From Actinomycetes bacterium (GTDB taxonomy: Bacteria > Actinomycetota > Acidimicrobiia > Acidimicrobiales > RAAP-2): DNA of 51,661 nucleotides. The stretch covers positions 1 through 51,661 of the forward strand of contig JAKAQM010000007.1 in assembly GCA_021822565.1 (NCBI GenBank), in the 5' to 3' direction. Shown here piece after piece: positions 16,841 through 25,343 of the stretch. A program made the position numbers and the translations under genes. Position 1 is the stretch's first letter. Each line of letters starts with the position of its first letter. The notes under the pieces are model-generated. The model was not told the DNA's origin. It saw only the letters and a list, made by a program, of their open reading frames with translations, and searched no databases.

Positions 16841-16975
16841 ATGTCGAACCCAGAAGCCAGCACCTCCGGGCCCTTCGGGCCGACCAGCTCGGCCCGGTGG
16901 CCGCTTCGTTGCGGGCTGGGAATGCCGGAGCGAAGTACGTGTCGGAGCAAGTACGCCGAGGAGGTGAACGGGTGA
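16841..16975 (+). CDS. Possible 44-aa leader ORF
   Basis: An ATG preceded by AAGGGACC opens a 44-codon frame (MSNPEASTSGPFGPTSSA...KYAEEVNG) whose TGA overlaps the GTG of the next small gene. Its codons mostly end in G or C. It has no recognisable domain and could be a translated leader rather than a functional protein. Confidence 0.3.
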   Translation: MSNPEASTSGPFGPTSSARWPLRCGLGMPERSTCRSKYAEEVNG

Positions 16976-17136
16976 AGAATGACGACAAGGCGGTCCTGCA
17001 CGTAGGTGCCCATCTGGTCTCCCAAGGGATCGCCGTCGCGATGACGAAAGACGGCGATGACAACGACAAGGCAGTTGGCGCCGCAGTTGCCCTCATCGTC
17101 GGGCTGGTGCTCAACCTCATCATCTCGGGCTTGTAG
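16972..17136 (+). CDS. Small membrane protein, 54 aa
   Basis: The GTG start at 16972 is preceded by GAGGAGGTG (16958-16966) at ideal spacing. The product is hydrophilic at first (KNDDKAVLHVGAHLVSQG, then TKDGDDNDKAVG) and ends with one hydrophobic helix (AAVALIVGLVLNLIISGL). It lies between the divergent defence promoter and the ATPase gene, 84 bases upstream of the latter. I do not recognise the family. A small membrane protein beside an ATPase effector would suit a defence module, but that is inference. Confidence 0.6.
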   Translation: MKNDDKAVLHVGAHLVSQGIAVAMTKDGDDNDKAVGAAVALIVGLVLNLIISGL

Positions 17137-17220
17137 TCCCGTGAGGCACGATGAGCGGATGCGGGCAGGAACCTCGGCACGCCGATGCCAGGGTGACGGT
17201 GGTCCACTCGCGCGGAAGCG

Positions 17221-19695
17221 GTGCGCCCGGTGACGAGCGAGCTCGACGACACGTTGCTCGACGTGGTGTGCGAAAGGCTTGATGCCGATCCTCTTCCCGA
17301 GCGTGCGGAGGGCCTCCTCCTTGCCGCGATCGAGGGCGACGACGCCTTGGAGCGTGCCGTGGGTGGCGAGATCCGCAGGCGACCATCAGCGGACGAGCGT
17401 GGCCCGACAGCGACGCCGGCCGGCGCGTACCTCGCTGGACTGCAGGTGGCTGGTTTCCGAGGCATCGGACCCGCCGCGTCGCTCACGTTTTCGCCGGGGC
17501 CGGGCCTGACCTTGGTCGTCGGCCGTAATGGCAGCGGCAAGTCGAGCTTCGCCGAAGCGCTCGAGGTGCTCGTCACGGGTGACGTACGCCGTTGGGCCGA
17601 TCGTTCCGCGATCTGGCGGGAAGGTTGGCGCAATCTGCACACGACCGGGGAATCGGTCATCGAAGCGACCTTGTTGGTCGAAGGAGCGAGCGGGGCCACG
17701 GTCCTTCGCCGCACCTGGGCCACCGAGACGGACTTCGCCGAGGCGCACGTGAGCGTGCAGGTGCGCGGCGAATCGCCCGGGGGACCTGACCGGCTCGGGT
17801 GGCAGGAGGCCGTGGCGACGCACCGTCCGTTCCTGTCGCACTCCGAGCTCGAGTCCATGCTCGGCAGGCCTTCTGAGCTCTACGACCTGCTCGTCGCCGT
17901 GCTCGGCCTCGACGACTTGACGAGAGCAGCCGAGTCGCTCGCCAGGTCGGAACGGGAGGCTCAAGATCCACTGGCACAGGCGAAGAGGTCCCTGCCCGAG
18001 TTGCTCCGCGACCTGAAGGCGCTCGACGACGACCGAGCGAGGAGCGCTGTTCACGCCCTCGAGGCCGACCCATGGGATCTCGAAGGCGCGCAACGGACGG
18101 CGACCGGCGTCACCGCTGCGTCGCCGGGGGGAGAGCTCGACTTGCTGCGACGTCTGTCCGAGCTGGCCGCGCCCAATCCGGACGAGGTGCATGGAGTGAT
18201 CGGCGACCTGCGAGCAGCAGCCGAGGGTCTCGAGGCGGTGGCCGGCGGCGAGTCGGAGCGTTCACACAAGTTGGCCGAGCTACTCCAGGCGGCGTTGGAC
18301 CACCATCACGAGGTGGGTGACGGTCCCTGCCCGGTCTGCGGCCGCCCGGACGCGCTCGGTGCCGCCTGGCGCTCGACCACCGAGGCCGAGGTCGACCGAC
18401 TTCAGGCGGAGGCCAAGGTAGCCGAGAAGGCGAACGCCGCGGCCGCCTCGGCGCTCCGCGCCGCGGGGGCACTCGCCAGTGCTCCCCCAAGCGTTCTCGA
18501 ACAGCCCGTTGCCGGTCTCGATCTGCTGGCCGCGCGCGACGCCTGGCGCGCATGGTCCGAACTGCCCGAGGCCGGGGGATCGCAGGGTCTTCGGGGAGTG
18601 GCTGATCACCTCGACGTCCGCCTGCCGCGGCTGCACGCTGCATGCGATCAGTTGCGGCGCGAGGCTTCAGCTGTCCTGGTCGGGCGCGAGGACCGGTGGG
18701 CTCCCCTTGCAGCCCGCTCAGCGGCCTGGTGCGAAGCTGCGACGTCCGCCCTCGCTGCCGCGGAGCTGGTTCCTGACCTGAGACGTGCCCGAACGTGGCT
18801 GACCCGCGCGATCGACGACCTGAGGAACCGCCGGCTCGCACCGCTCGCCGAGCAGTCCTCCCGGATCTGGGCTGAGCTTCGCCAGGAGAGCAACGTGGCG
18901 CTCGGGGCCATCCGCCTCGTCGGGTCGCGAACCCGGCGCCAGGTTGACTTCGACCTGAGCGTGGACGGCAGGACGGGTCCCGGTCTCGGCGTCATGAGCC
19001 AGGGCGAGGTGAACGCGCTCGCCCTCAGCGTCTTCCTTCCTCGGGCCACCCTTCCCACGAGCCCGTTTCGCTTCCTGGTGATCGACGATCCCGTCCAGGC
19101 GATGGACCCGGCGAAGGTCGAGGGCCTTGCCCGTGTGCTCCATGCCGCAGCGTCGGACCGCCAGGTCGTGGTCTTCACCCACGACGACCGCCTGCCCGAG
19201 GCCGTGCGACGTCTCGGGCTCGCTGCGACGATCCTCGAGGTCACGCGTCGGCCGGGATCGGTAGTCGAGATCCGCACGGCCCTGGAACCGCCCGCCCGGG
19301 CCATCGAGGATGCGAAGGCGGTTGCGGCAGACCCGGCCGTCCCCGAAGACGTGGCCCGCAGGGTGGTCCCGGGCCTCTGCCGTCTGGCCCTCGAGGCGAC
19401 CTTCACGGAGATCGTGAGGCGGAAACGCCTCGGCCGGGGCGACGGTCACGCCGACGTCGAGGAGTCCCTTCGTGCTGCCACCACGCTGACCATGAAGGCG
19501 GCACTCGCTCTGTTCGACGACGCGAGCAGGGGCGGCGAGGTGCGACGCAGACTTCGCGAGCTGTACGGCAAGGGTGCCGAACGGACCTTCGTGGCCGCCA
19601 ACAAGGGAGCCCACGGCCACTACGAGGGTCAGCCGGGCATGCTGGCCGACGAGACCAGACGCCTCGTCGAACAGCTTCGTGGACGGCAGGGGTGA
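17221..19695 (+). CDS. RecF/SMC-like ATPase with zinc-hook motif
   Basis: This 824-aa ABC-type ATPase has Walker A VGRNGSGKSSFAEAL (about 100-114), a CPVCGRP zinc-hook-like motif at about 370-376 between helical arms, the signature region GVMSQGEVNALALSVFLPRA, Walker B FRFLVIDDPVQAMDPAKV and the H-loop VVVFTHDD. After the ATPase head, about 150 helical residues end with FVAANKGAHGHYEG, reminiscent of HEPN-like or DUF4145-like helices. Starts at 17221 or 17230 (both GTG) are possible. The architecture recalls RloC and other SMC-like defence ATPases. Its stop overlaps the next gene (GTGA), so the two products probably work as a complex. Confidence 0.85.
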   Translation: MRPVTSELDDTLLDVVCERLDADPLPERAEGLLLAAIEGDDALERAVGGEIRRRPSADERGPTATPAGAYLAGLQVAGFRGIGPAASLTFSPGPGLTLVVGRNGSGKSSFAEALEVLVTGDVRRWADRSAIWREGWRNLHTTGESVIEATLLVEGASGATVLRRTWATETDFAEAHVSVQVRGESPGGPDRLGWQEAVATHRPFLSHSELESMLGRPSELYDLLVAVLGLDDLTRAAESLARSEREAQDPLAQAKRSLPELLRDLKALDDDRARSAVHALEADPWDLEGAQRTATGVTAASPGGELDLLRRLSELAAPNPDEVHGVIGDLRAAAEGLEAVAGGESERSHKLAELLQAALDHHHEVGDGPCPVCGRPDALGAAWRSTTEAEVDRLQAEAKVAEKANAAAASALRAAGALASAPPSVLEQPVAGLDLLAARDAWRAWSELPEAGGSQGLRGVADHLDVRLPRLHAACDQLRREASAVLVGREDRWAPLAARSAAWCEAATSALAAAELVPDLRRARTWLTRAIDDLRNRRLAPLAEQSSRIWAELRQESNVALGAIRLVGSRTRRQVDFDLSVDGRTGPGLGVMSQGEVNALALSVFLPRATLPTSPFRFLVIDDPVQAMDPAKVEGLARVLHAAASDRQVVVFTHDDRLPEAVRRLGLAATILEVTRRPGSVVEIRTALEPPARAIEDAKAVAADPAVPEDVARRVVPGLCRLALEATFTEIVRRKRLGRGDGHADVEESLRAATTLTMKAALALFDDASRGGEVRRRLRELYGKGAERTFVAANKGAHGHYEGQPGMLADETRRLVEQLRGRQG

Positions 19696-20072
19696 GCGCC
19701 GAGCCGCGAAGTCTGCTTGTCCATGCTCGGGCCTTGCTCGATGGAGAGGGTGCGAGCTCCATCAGAGCATGGCCTCGCGCCTGCGCGCTCCTGACCCGTC
19801 AGGCACTCGAGGAGCTCCTCGCCTGCCACTGGGGGCAGCTCGGGTGGACCGGTCTCACGGATGCCAGCGCGAGGTCACAGTTCATCTGCCTGGCCACCCT
19901 CGAGGACACCCCGCTCACTGGCTCGGTCATCGTCACCTGGGTCGAGCTGAGCAACGCTTGCCATCTCCACGCGTACGAGCTCGCCCCGACCGCCGACGAG
20001 CTGCTTCGCTGGATCGAGGTGGTCGAGTTGTTCGCCGCCCAGGTGACGCGGCCACCCCCGGCACAGAGCTGA
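19692..20072 (+). CDS. Small helical partner of the ATPase (HEPN-like?)
   Basis: This 126-aa protein is translated from a GTG overlapping the ATPase stop. It is all-helical by inspection: an N-terminal segment ending LLTRQALEELLACHWGQLG, and a C-terminal segment WVELSNACHLHAYELAPTAD. The CHLHAYEL region is where a HEPN-type RNase would hold its catalytic residues, but the standard R-x4-6-H motif is not evident. An effector or sensor role beside an SMC-like ATPase is inferred from the tight coupling only. It ends facing the Tad operon. Confidence 0.65.
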   Translation: MSAEPRSLLVHARALLDGEGASSIRAWPRACALLTRQALEELLACHWGQLGWTGLTDASARSQFICLATLEDTPLTGSVIVTWVELSNACHLHAYELAPTADELLRWIEVVELFAAQVTRPPPAQS

Positions 20073-20104
20073 CGGATCGGGTGTACTTCGGATCCCGTCT
20101 GCCT

Positions 20105-20179
20105 TCACCGCAGCCTCAGACAGAGATGGTCCCGAACGATCGCGCCGACTCTGACCGCCTCGCCGTTGGTCGTTGCCAT
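20105..20179 (-). CDS. Possible 24-aa peptide at the end of the Tad operon
   Basis: This short frame (MATTNGEAVRVGAIVRDHLC, then LRLR) is preceded by a very strong AGGAGGTG with good spacing. It lies downstream of the prepilin peptidase on the same strand, after a 75-bp gap, and faces the end of the 126-aa gene. It has no known relatives that I can name. The good ribosome-binding site is the only support. Confidence 0.35.
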   Translation of the reverse strand: MATTNGEAVRVGAIVRDHLCLRLR

Positions 20180-20254
20180 GGTGCCACCTCCTGGTCGTCG
20201 GGTTCTGCAAGGAGCTACCTCGCCGGGTCGACAATCTCAGGGCCAGGTTCGGCT

Positions 20255-20815
20255 CTATCGCAGGCCGACCGCCACCAGCGCTCCGAGGCAGAGCCACGGT
20301 CCGAAGGCGATGGTCCGGTCCAGCCTGCGTGGCCGTATGACCTGGAATATGAGGAGGACGATGGCGGTGAGCCCCCATGCGGCGAGGACGCCGGTGACGA
20401 CCGTCGGCCAGCCGAGCCAGCCGAGCCCGAGAGCGAGCAGCCCTCCGAGCTTCACGTCGCCGAGACCGAGGCCGCGGGGGGAGGCGAGCCCGAGAGCGAG
20501 GTAGAAGCCGGTCATGACGGCGGCGGCGATGAGGGCCCGGACGAGCGGCCACCAGTCCTGGCCGACACCTGAGGCTACGGCCAGGAGGACGATGGTGACG
20601 GGATAAGACGGCAGGATCAGCGTGTCGGGTAGCCGGCGGGTACGCCAGTCGATGACCGAGGCGACCGTCCCGACGGCTCCCAAGTAGGTGAAGGCCGCCA
20701 ACGCGGGGGTAGGGCCGACCCGCCAGGCGAGGATTGCCTCGACCGCGATCAGGACCGCTCCGAAACAAGCGGCCCGGGCGGTTCGTCCCGGGACCATGCG
20801 CGCACCGCCAGTCAC
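20255..20815 (-). CDS. Prepilin peptidase (A24 family, TadV/CpaA-like)
   Basis: This 186-aa polytopic membrane protein carries the two catalytic aspartates of GxGD prepilin peptidases: DWRTRRLPD after the second helix, and GLGDVKLGGLLALGLG. Six or so hydrophobic helices are visible and there is no N-methylase domain, as in TadV/CpaA. It should cleave the leader of the Flp pilin and of the pseudopilin-like TadE/TadG proteins encoded upstream in the same operon. Its ATG overlaps the stop of the LysM-BTAD gene. Gene order and motif make this call secure. Confidence 0.92.
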   Translation of the reverse strand: MTGGARMVPGRTARAACFGAVLIAVEAILAWRVGPTPALAAFTYLGAVGTVASVIDWRTRRLPDTLILPSYPVTIVLLAVASGVGQDWWPLVRALIAAAVMTGFYLALGLASPRGLGLGDVKLGGLLALGLGWLGWPTVVTGVLAAWGLTAIVLLIFQVIRPRRLDRTIAFGPWLCLGALVAVGLR

Positions 20816-23637
20816 GAGGACAGCCGCGCCCGGCGGGCGCGGTCGGCGGGAGACGCGGGCGGGCGGGTGAGCGAGTGGTAGAGGCGCTCGGTGGCCGGTT
20901 CGGGGTCGACGTCGATCTCGGCCAGGCGGCCGTTGAGGAGCTTCCAGGTGTCGACGACGGCGTCGAGGCGTCCCCGCTCGGCGTGGAGGGTCATGAGACG
21001 GCGGTAGGGCTCCTCGGCGTAGCGGTCCAGTTCAATCGCCCGGCGCAGGGTGTCGGCCGCAGCATCGTGGTTCCCGAGATGGGCGTCGAGGTCTGCCAGG
21101 CGCAGATGGGCGTCGAGGGCCCGGCGGTGCAGGTCCTGGCGGACCGGCTCGACCCAGCCGTAGTCGGTGCCGACCAGAAGGTCCCCCCGGTAGGCGTCGA
21201 CGGCCCGGCGCAGAGCGTCACGGGCCGGCCGGTCTTCCTCGGCCCGGGCTGCCGTGGCGAGCGCCTGCTGGAAGGCCCACAGATCGCAGGACACCGCGCC
21301 CGGGTCGAGGCGGTAGACGTCGCCGGAGGCGACGAGGACCTTGGACTCGGTCTCGCTCGGGCCGCCAAGCCGGGTGCGCAGGTTGGCGGCGGCCAGCCAG
21401 AACATCTTGTGGACCTGGGCGCGCTCGGTGTCAGGCCACAGGGCGTCGACCGCGGCCTCGACGCTTGCCCCTTCGGGTCGCAGGCACAGCCAGGCCAGCA
21501 GTTCCTTGGCCACGGTGCGCAGCCCCCGGGAGACGACCTCGCCGGCGACGGCGATCTCGTAGGGGCCGAAGACGGTTACCACGACCGGTGCGGCCTCGGG
21601 AGCTGCCGGCTCGTCGAGGCCGGCCTGGTCGGCTGCTTTCTGTATCGATCCCTGGTCCTCGTGGCCATAGCCGTCCGGCGGTGGGGCGACGATCGGCCAT
21701 GGGGTCACCTCCGGCTCATCACTGTCTCCAAAGGTGACCAGGTTGGTGTCGCCGTCGGTGCTGTCGGGGCGCTCCTCGGACTCCGCCAGGGCGGCGATCA
21801 CGTCGGCCGCCTCGTCTGCGGTGAGCCCGAACAGCTCGACCCCAACGAGACGCTCGGCCAACTCATCGGGTACCGCGGCGGTCACCACCCGGTCCTCTCC
21901 CACCACGACGCGGTCTGGCAGCGCGGCGTCGGGGGCGATGCTGATCGCGGCGAACCCCAGCTGTGGGCCCTTCGTGGTGGTGGCCGCCCAGCGGCCGGCG
22001 TCGTCCTGGGGTATCCGGTCGACGATGGCCAGGATCATGGGTACCGGCTCCCAGGGGTTGGCCTGGCGGTAGGCGACAACGTCGGCCACCTCGGCCTCGG
22101 CCAACTGGCGGGCTCGGGTCAACACCGTTCGCTCCAGGAGCCCGAGCACCCGTCCGGCGTCGTCGAGAACCCGCAGGCCGGGGACCGCCTCGGGGCATCC
22201 GCCGGGGCCGAACACCACGTCAAGGGCGAAGTGGGTGGCGACGATCTCGGCCGCCCTGGGCCCAGCTCGGGTCATCAACGCGGTGACCCACGCCGCTACC
22301 ACCTGGGGGGCGGTCGGGCCGGTGACGGTGCTACCGGCGAGCTCGCTCAACGCCAGCGCCACCCGGTGGCCATCGCGGGTGCCGATCTCGACCAGGTCGG
22401 GGCGTTCACGGTGATCGGGGTCGTCGTCGGCCATCGCCGGGACCTCGTCGGGGCTGAGCGGCCCGTGGCCGTTGGTCGCCGCCGCAGCGGCGCTCAGGTG
22501 GCGAAGGGTCGGGCGGAGTGGGTCGGGGGCCAGGTTCCTGCCGGGTGCGGGCGGCCGGTAGCGGTAGGCGTGGCGGCGGCGCAGGCGGCCCAGCGCCACC
22601 GCCGAGAGGACCCCGGCCGCGAACGAGCCGGCCACCACCGATCCCGACGGCAGGCGAACCGGCTCGCTCGGCGTACCGTCCTCATGCGCGTGGGCTCCGC
22701 TGCGGTTCGCCACCGACGCGGGCGGTGTAGAGGTCGTCGGCGTCGTCGTGGTCGGGACGGCGGGTGCCGGGCTCGTCGTGGAAGGTGGCGTCGCCGGGGT
22801 GCTGAGTGGTGCCGGCGAGGAGACCGGGGGTGCCGTCCCGGACGGTGACGGCGGCGGCGGTGGGGTGGTTGTCGCCGGGGTCGGCAGGAGGAGGGTCCAG
22901 CCGGGGTCGATCCAGTGGGGCTCGGTGAGCGTCACCCCGCCGGGCTGGGGGCGGCCCTCGTTCATCTGGAAGATCGTCGACCAGTCGAGCGGGTCACCCA
23001 GCTCGCGCTCGGCGATGCCCCAGAGGGTGTCGCCCCGCTGGACCACGTACACCCGCGGCGCCACCACCGGCGCCGGAGACGGTGGGGTTGCGCCGGTAGT
23101 CGTTGCAGGGGCAGCGGTCCCCATCCCGGCGGTGCTCACGAGGGCCGGCGAGGTGCGCGCCGTCGTGAGGCGAGCAGTGAACGCATCGTCGCGCACGACG
23201 AGCGCCGGGACCGGCCGGGGTCCAAGCGTCCCGCCCGGCTGCACCGAGAGCCCTGGGGTCGGGTGCGCGGGCCGGGGGGCAAGGGTGAGGCAGGCGACGA
23301 CGACCGCGGCGACGAGCCGGCCGGTGAGCGGCTGGAAGGCGCCTGCGAGGGGAAGCCGCCCGGCATGGCGGCCGGCCAGCGCGGCGGGGACCTCGACGGC
23401 GAGCGAGGCGAGGAGGGTCGCCCAGGCGACCCAGACCACGACCGCCAGCGCGTCGACGAGGGCCTGGGCGGGGATGCCCTGGTGGTCGAGGGCCCGGCCG
23501 ACCTCAGCGACGGAAGGGACATGGTGCGGGAGGGGCCAGCCGACGAAGTGCACCAGCGCCCAGGGCACGCCGGCCACCAAGGCGACCAGGACGCAGAGCG
23601 CCCCGAGACCCTGGAGGAGGCGCGCGACGCGAGTCAC
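20812..23637 (-). CDS. Membrane-bound LysM-BTAD (SARP-like) regulator
   Basis: This 941-aa mosaic has two or three N-terminal membrane helices (about 8-30, 62-82 and 107-120) and then a LysM domain (YVVQRGDTLWGIAERELGD, about 197-215). A Pro/Thr/Ser-rich linker follows (about 250-320), then another helix (about 335-355), and a long cytoplasmic part ends in a bacterial transcriptional activation domain (VVTVFGPYEIAVAGEVVSRG, and TPR-like YAEEPYRRLMTLHAERGRLD). The topology suggests that peptidoglycan or assembly state is sensed outside and relayed inside. This architecture is known from actinobacterial Tad loci. It overlaps tadG and the peptidase gene by four bases each. No ATPase domain is present. 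Confidence 0.85.
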   Translation of the reverse strand: MTRVARLLQGLGALCVLVALVAGVPWALVHFVGWPLPHHVPSVAEVGRALDHQGIPAQALVDALAVVVWVAWATLLASLAVEVPAALAGRHAGRLPLAGAFQPLTGRLVAAVVVACLTLAPRPAHPTPGLSVQPGGTLGPRPVPALVVRDDAFTARLTTARTSPALVSTAGMGTAAPATTTGATPPSPAPVVAPRVYVVQRGDTLWGIAERELGDPLDWSTIFQMNEGRPQPGGVTLTEPHWIDPGWTLLLPTPATTTPPPPPSPSGTAPPVSSPAPLSTPATPPSTTSPAPAVPTTTTPTTSTPPASVANRSGAHAHEDGTPSEPVRLPSGSVVAGSFAAGVLSAVALGRLRRRHAYRYRPPAPGRNLAPDPLRPTLRHLSAAAAATNGHGPLSPDEVPAMADDDPDHRERPDLVEIGTRDGHRVALALSELAGSTVTGPTAPQVVAAWVTALMTRAGPRAAEIVATHFALDVVFGPGGCPEAVPGLRVLDDAGRVLGLLERTVLTRARQLAEAEVADVVAYRQANPWEPVPMILAIVDRIPQDDAGRWAATTTKGPQLGFAAISIAPDAALPDRVVVGEDRVVTAAVPDELAERLVGVELFGLTADEAADVIAALAESEERPDSTDGDTNLVTFGDSDEPEVTPWPIVAPPPDGYGHEDQGSIQKAADQAGLDEPAAPEAAPVVVTVFGPYEIAVAGEVVSRGLRTVAKELLAWLCLRPEGASVEAAVDALWPDTERAQVHKMFWLAAANLRTRLGGPSETESKVLVASGDVYRLDPGAVSCDLWAFQQALATAARAEEDRPARDALRRAVDAYRGDLLVGTDYGWVEPVRQDLHRRALDAHLRLADLDAHLGNHDAAADTLRRAIELDRYAEEPYRRLMTLHAERGRLDAVVDTWKLLNGRLAEIDVDPEPATERLYHSLTRPPASPADRARRARLSS

Positions 23638-24074
23638 GGGGTCCCCTGCTCGGCGGTTGCCGTGCCGCTGGCGGTCTCGGTGAAGCTGTCGACCCCGACC
23701 ACCGACAGGATCTGGGTGGGCTGAGTGATCGTGACGGTCACCGTCACCTGGTCGCCTGCGACGCTGACGGTCCCGGTGCGCCCGGCGCGGGTCAAGAACG
23801 CCTCGGCGTCGGCGGTCGCCTGGGCGGGGTCGAGGGTGATCTCCCCGGTCGAACGGTAGAGGGGGACGTCGATCGCCTGGGCGCCGGCCCGGGCTGCCGC
23901 CTGGGCGTCGTCGATGGCCTGGATCTTGGCCGAGAGCGCCAGGCCGCCGTCGAGGACGAGGCCGGCCATCACCACTAGCGCCAACATGAACACGACCACG
24001 AACGCGGTCACCGTCCCCGCCTCGGGGTCGCCGAGCCGGCGGCGGAGGCTGAGCCGTCGAGAGGTGGCGGTCAT
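23634..24074 (-). CDS. TadG-like pilus protein (Tad-domain, Rv3654c-like)
   Basis: This 146-aa protein has one N-terminal membrane helix (VTAFVVVFMLALVVMAGLVL) after a basic cytoplasmic stretch and DPEAG. The sequence around it (PEAG, TVTAF) resembles a prepilin-peptidase site, but position +5 is Phe instead of Glu. It then reads LDGGLALSAKIQAIDDAQAAARAG, the typical start of putative Tad-domain proteins. The exported domain is beta-rich. It is probably a minor pseudopilin of the Flp pilus. It is coupled to both neighbours by overlaps. Confidence 0.8.
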   Translation of the reverse strand: MTATSRRLSLRRRLGDPEAGTVTAFVVVFMLALVVMAGLVLDGGLALSAKIQAIDDAQAAARAGAQAIDVPLYRSTGEITLDPAQATADAEAFLTRAGRTGTVSVAGDQVTVTVTITQPTQILSVVGVDSFTETASGTATAEQGTP

Positions 24075-24514
24075 GTGCCTGTGACTGCCCGGTAGGTGTC
24101 GATGACCGACACAGCGGTCGAGCTCAGCGCCTCGGAGGCGGGGAGGTCCAGCCCGACGAGTGCGGCGAGGTCCACGTGGCAGGTGACGGTCACCTGCACC
24201 TCACCACCGGGGACGAAGTCGGCGGTGTCGGTTGAGACGGCGAGGTCGCCGCAGGTGACGTGGTCCGAGCCGAGTGCGGTGGTGGCGGCCTCGGTCGCCA
24301 TGGCGGTCGCAGTCGTTGGGTCACGGGCGATCGACGCGGCCCGAGCCGCCTGGGCGGCTGCCCCTTCGACCTCGATCCGCGCCGAGACGCTGCGACCGAG
24401 CGCGACGACGAACAGCAGCATCAGAAGCAGCAACGGCGTGAGCAGCACCATCTCCAGGGCGACGCTCCCGGACTCATCGCGGCGAACGACGCGCACGAGC
24501 CCCCGGGCGCTCAC
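24071..24514 (-). CDS. TadE-like minor pilin (second copy)
   Basis: This 147-aa protein starts at a GTG that overlaps the upstream stop (GTGA). It has the pseudopilin-type junction RRDESG, SVALEMVLLTPLLLLML, with Glu at +5 and a long hydrophobic helix, then RIEVEGAAAQAARAAS. The exported part has two cysteines about 20 residues apart (HVTCGD and VTVTCHVD) that could form a disulfide. TadE proteins are minor pilins needed for assembly. Longer upstream readings are antisense-like and were rejected. Confidence 0.85.
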   Translation of the reverse strand: MSARGLVRVVRRDESGSVALEMVLLTPLLLLMLLFVVALGRSVSARIEVEGAAAQAARAASIARDPTTATAMATEAATTALGSDHVTCGDLAVSTDTADFVPGGEVQVTVTCHVDLAALVGLDLPASEALSSTAVSVIDTYRAVTGT

Positions 24515-24975
24515 GGCGCGCCGCCCGGTGCCGTGTAGCTCTCCGAGGCTCCCGACGCCGTCGCAGAGACCGGCAGCGAGAACACCCCGAGGATGCTCTC
24601 GGCGTGCCCGGTCACGGTCACCCTGGTCATCTGGGTGGTCTTGGTGGCGGTGATCGTCACACCGGTGAGCACCGAGGGTCCGAGCTGGTCCAGGACGCTT
24701 CGGGCCTCCTGCTCTCCGGCCGCGGCGGGTTCTCCTTGGAGGCGTCCGACCGAGACGCCCTGCTGGGCGACCGCGTCCGCGATGTGCACGGCGTGCTCCC
24801 ACAGGGCGAACTGGATCACCCCCATGATCAACAACAACAGCAGCGGCGTGGCGATCACCAGCTCGGCGGCGACCGCGCCCCGCTCGCTTCGCCACAGCAC
24901 GCTCCGGAGCACCCGGCGCTTGGATGGCGCGTGGCTCGCAGGCCGGCGCAGAGCCAGCCCCGGCTGCTGCGACAT
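24511..24975 (-). CDS. TadE-like minor pilin (first copy)
   Basis: This 154-aa protein has a basic N-terminus, the processing-site-like SERG followed by AVAAELVIATPLLLLLIMGV (Glu at +5), and a helix leading to ALWEHAVHIADAVAQQG. The remainder is a small exported domain rich in Thr and Val (VTITATKTTQMTRVTVTGHA). It starts at ATG 24975 with a modest GGAAAG upstream and lies 39 bases after the Flp pilin gene. The role as a minor pilin follows from the family and the operon. Confidence 0.85.
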   Translation of the reverse strand: MSQQPGLALRRPASHAPSKRRVLRSVLWRSERGAVAAELVIATPLLLLLIMGVIQFALWEHAVHIADAVAQQGVSVGRLQGEPAAAGEQEARSVLDQLGPSVLTGVTITATKTTQMTRVTVTGHAESILGVFSLPVSATASGASESYTAPGGAP

Positions 24976-25014
24976 GGCGCTTTCCGCTCTCTTCTGGCGG
25001 CGGCGCGGCGCGGC

Positions 25015-25224
25015 TCAGCCGCCGCTGCCGGTCGAGATGTTGTTTGCGGCCGAGATGACCTTGGCCACGATGATCCCGACCGCGGTGAGCGCCAGCGCGG
25101 CGAGCAGCGCGGTGACGATCACCGTCTCGGTGGTGTAGCCGGCCTCCGGGTCGGCACGTAGCGCCTGCCAGCGGCCGTGGAGGACGCTGAAGAGGTGGCG
25201 AATGAGGATCAGCTCTGTGAACAT
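25015..25224 (-). CDS. Flp-type major pilin
   Basis: This 69-aa pilin is translated from ATG 25224, with AAAGGA ahead. An earlier in-frame ATG lies inside the structured leader and lacks a good site. After a 30-residue basic leader comes DPEAG, then YTTETVIVTALLAALALTAV, the hydrophobic helix expected of type IVb pilins. Its acidic residue sits at +4 rather than the usual +5 after the glycine. The small size, the single helix and the position between tadC and tadE support the call. It should be processed by the peptidase encoded downstream. Confidence 0.82.
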   Translation of the reverse strand: MFTELILIRHLFSVLHGRWQALRADPEAGYTTETVIVTALLAALALTAVGIIVAKVISAANNISTGSGG

Positions 25225-25255
25225 CGTGGGTGTCCTTTCATCAGTTGGTTCCTTA

Positions 25256-25343
25256 GGGTTCTCCACTTGAGCGGAGGAGCGCTGCCTGCGGGCATCAGAT
25301 CACGAGGCTCTCACCAGGGCCACTCCGGTTAGATGGAGAACCC
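25256..25343 (-). promoter_or_regulatory. Stem-loop in the leader of the Flp pilin gene
   Basis: On the minus strand GGGTTCTCCA (25343-25334) and TGGAGAACCC (25265-25256) are perfect 10-base complements, separated by 68 bases. They lie in the 184-base gap between tadC and the pilin ATG, the only large gap among these tightly packed genes. The structure could stabilise the abundant pilin message or attenuate read-through, which is inference. Confidence 0.5.
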
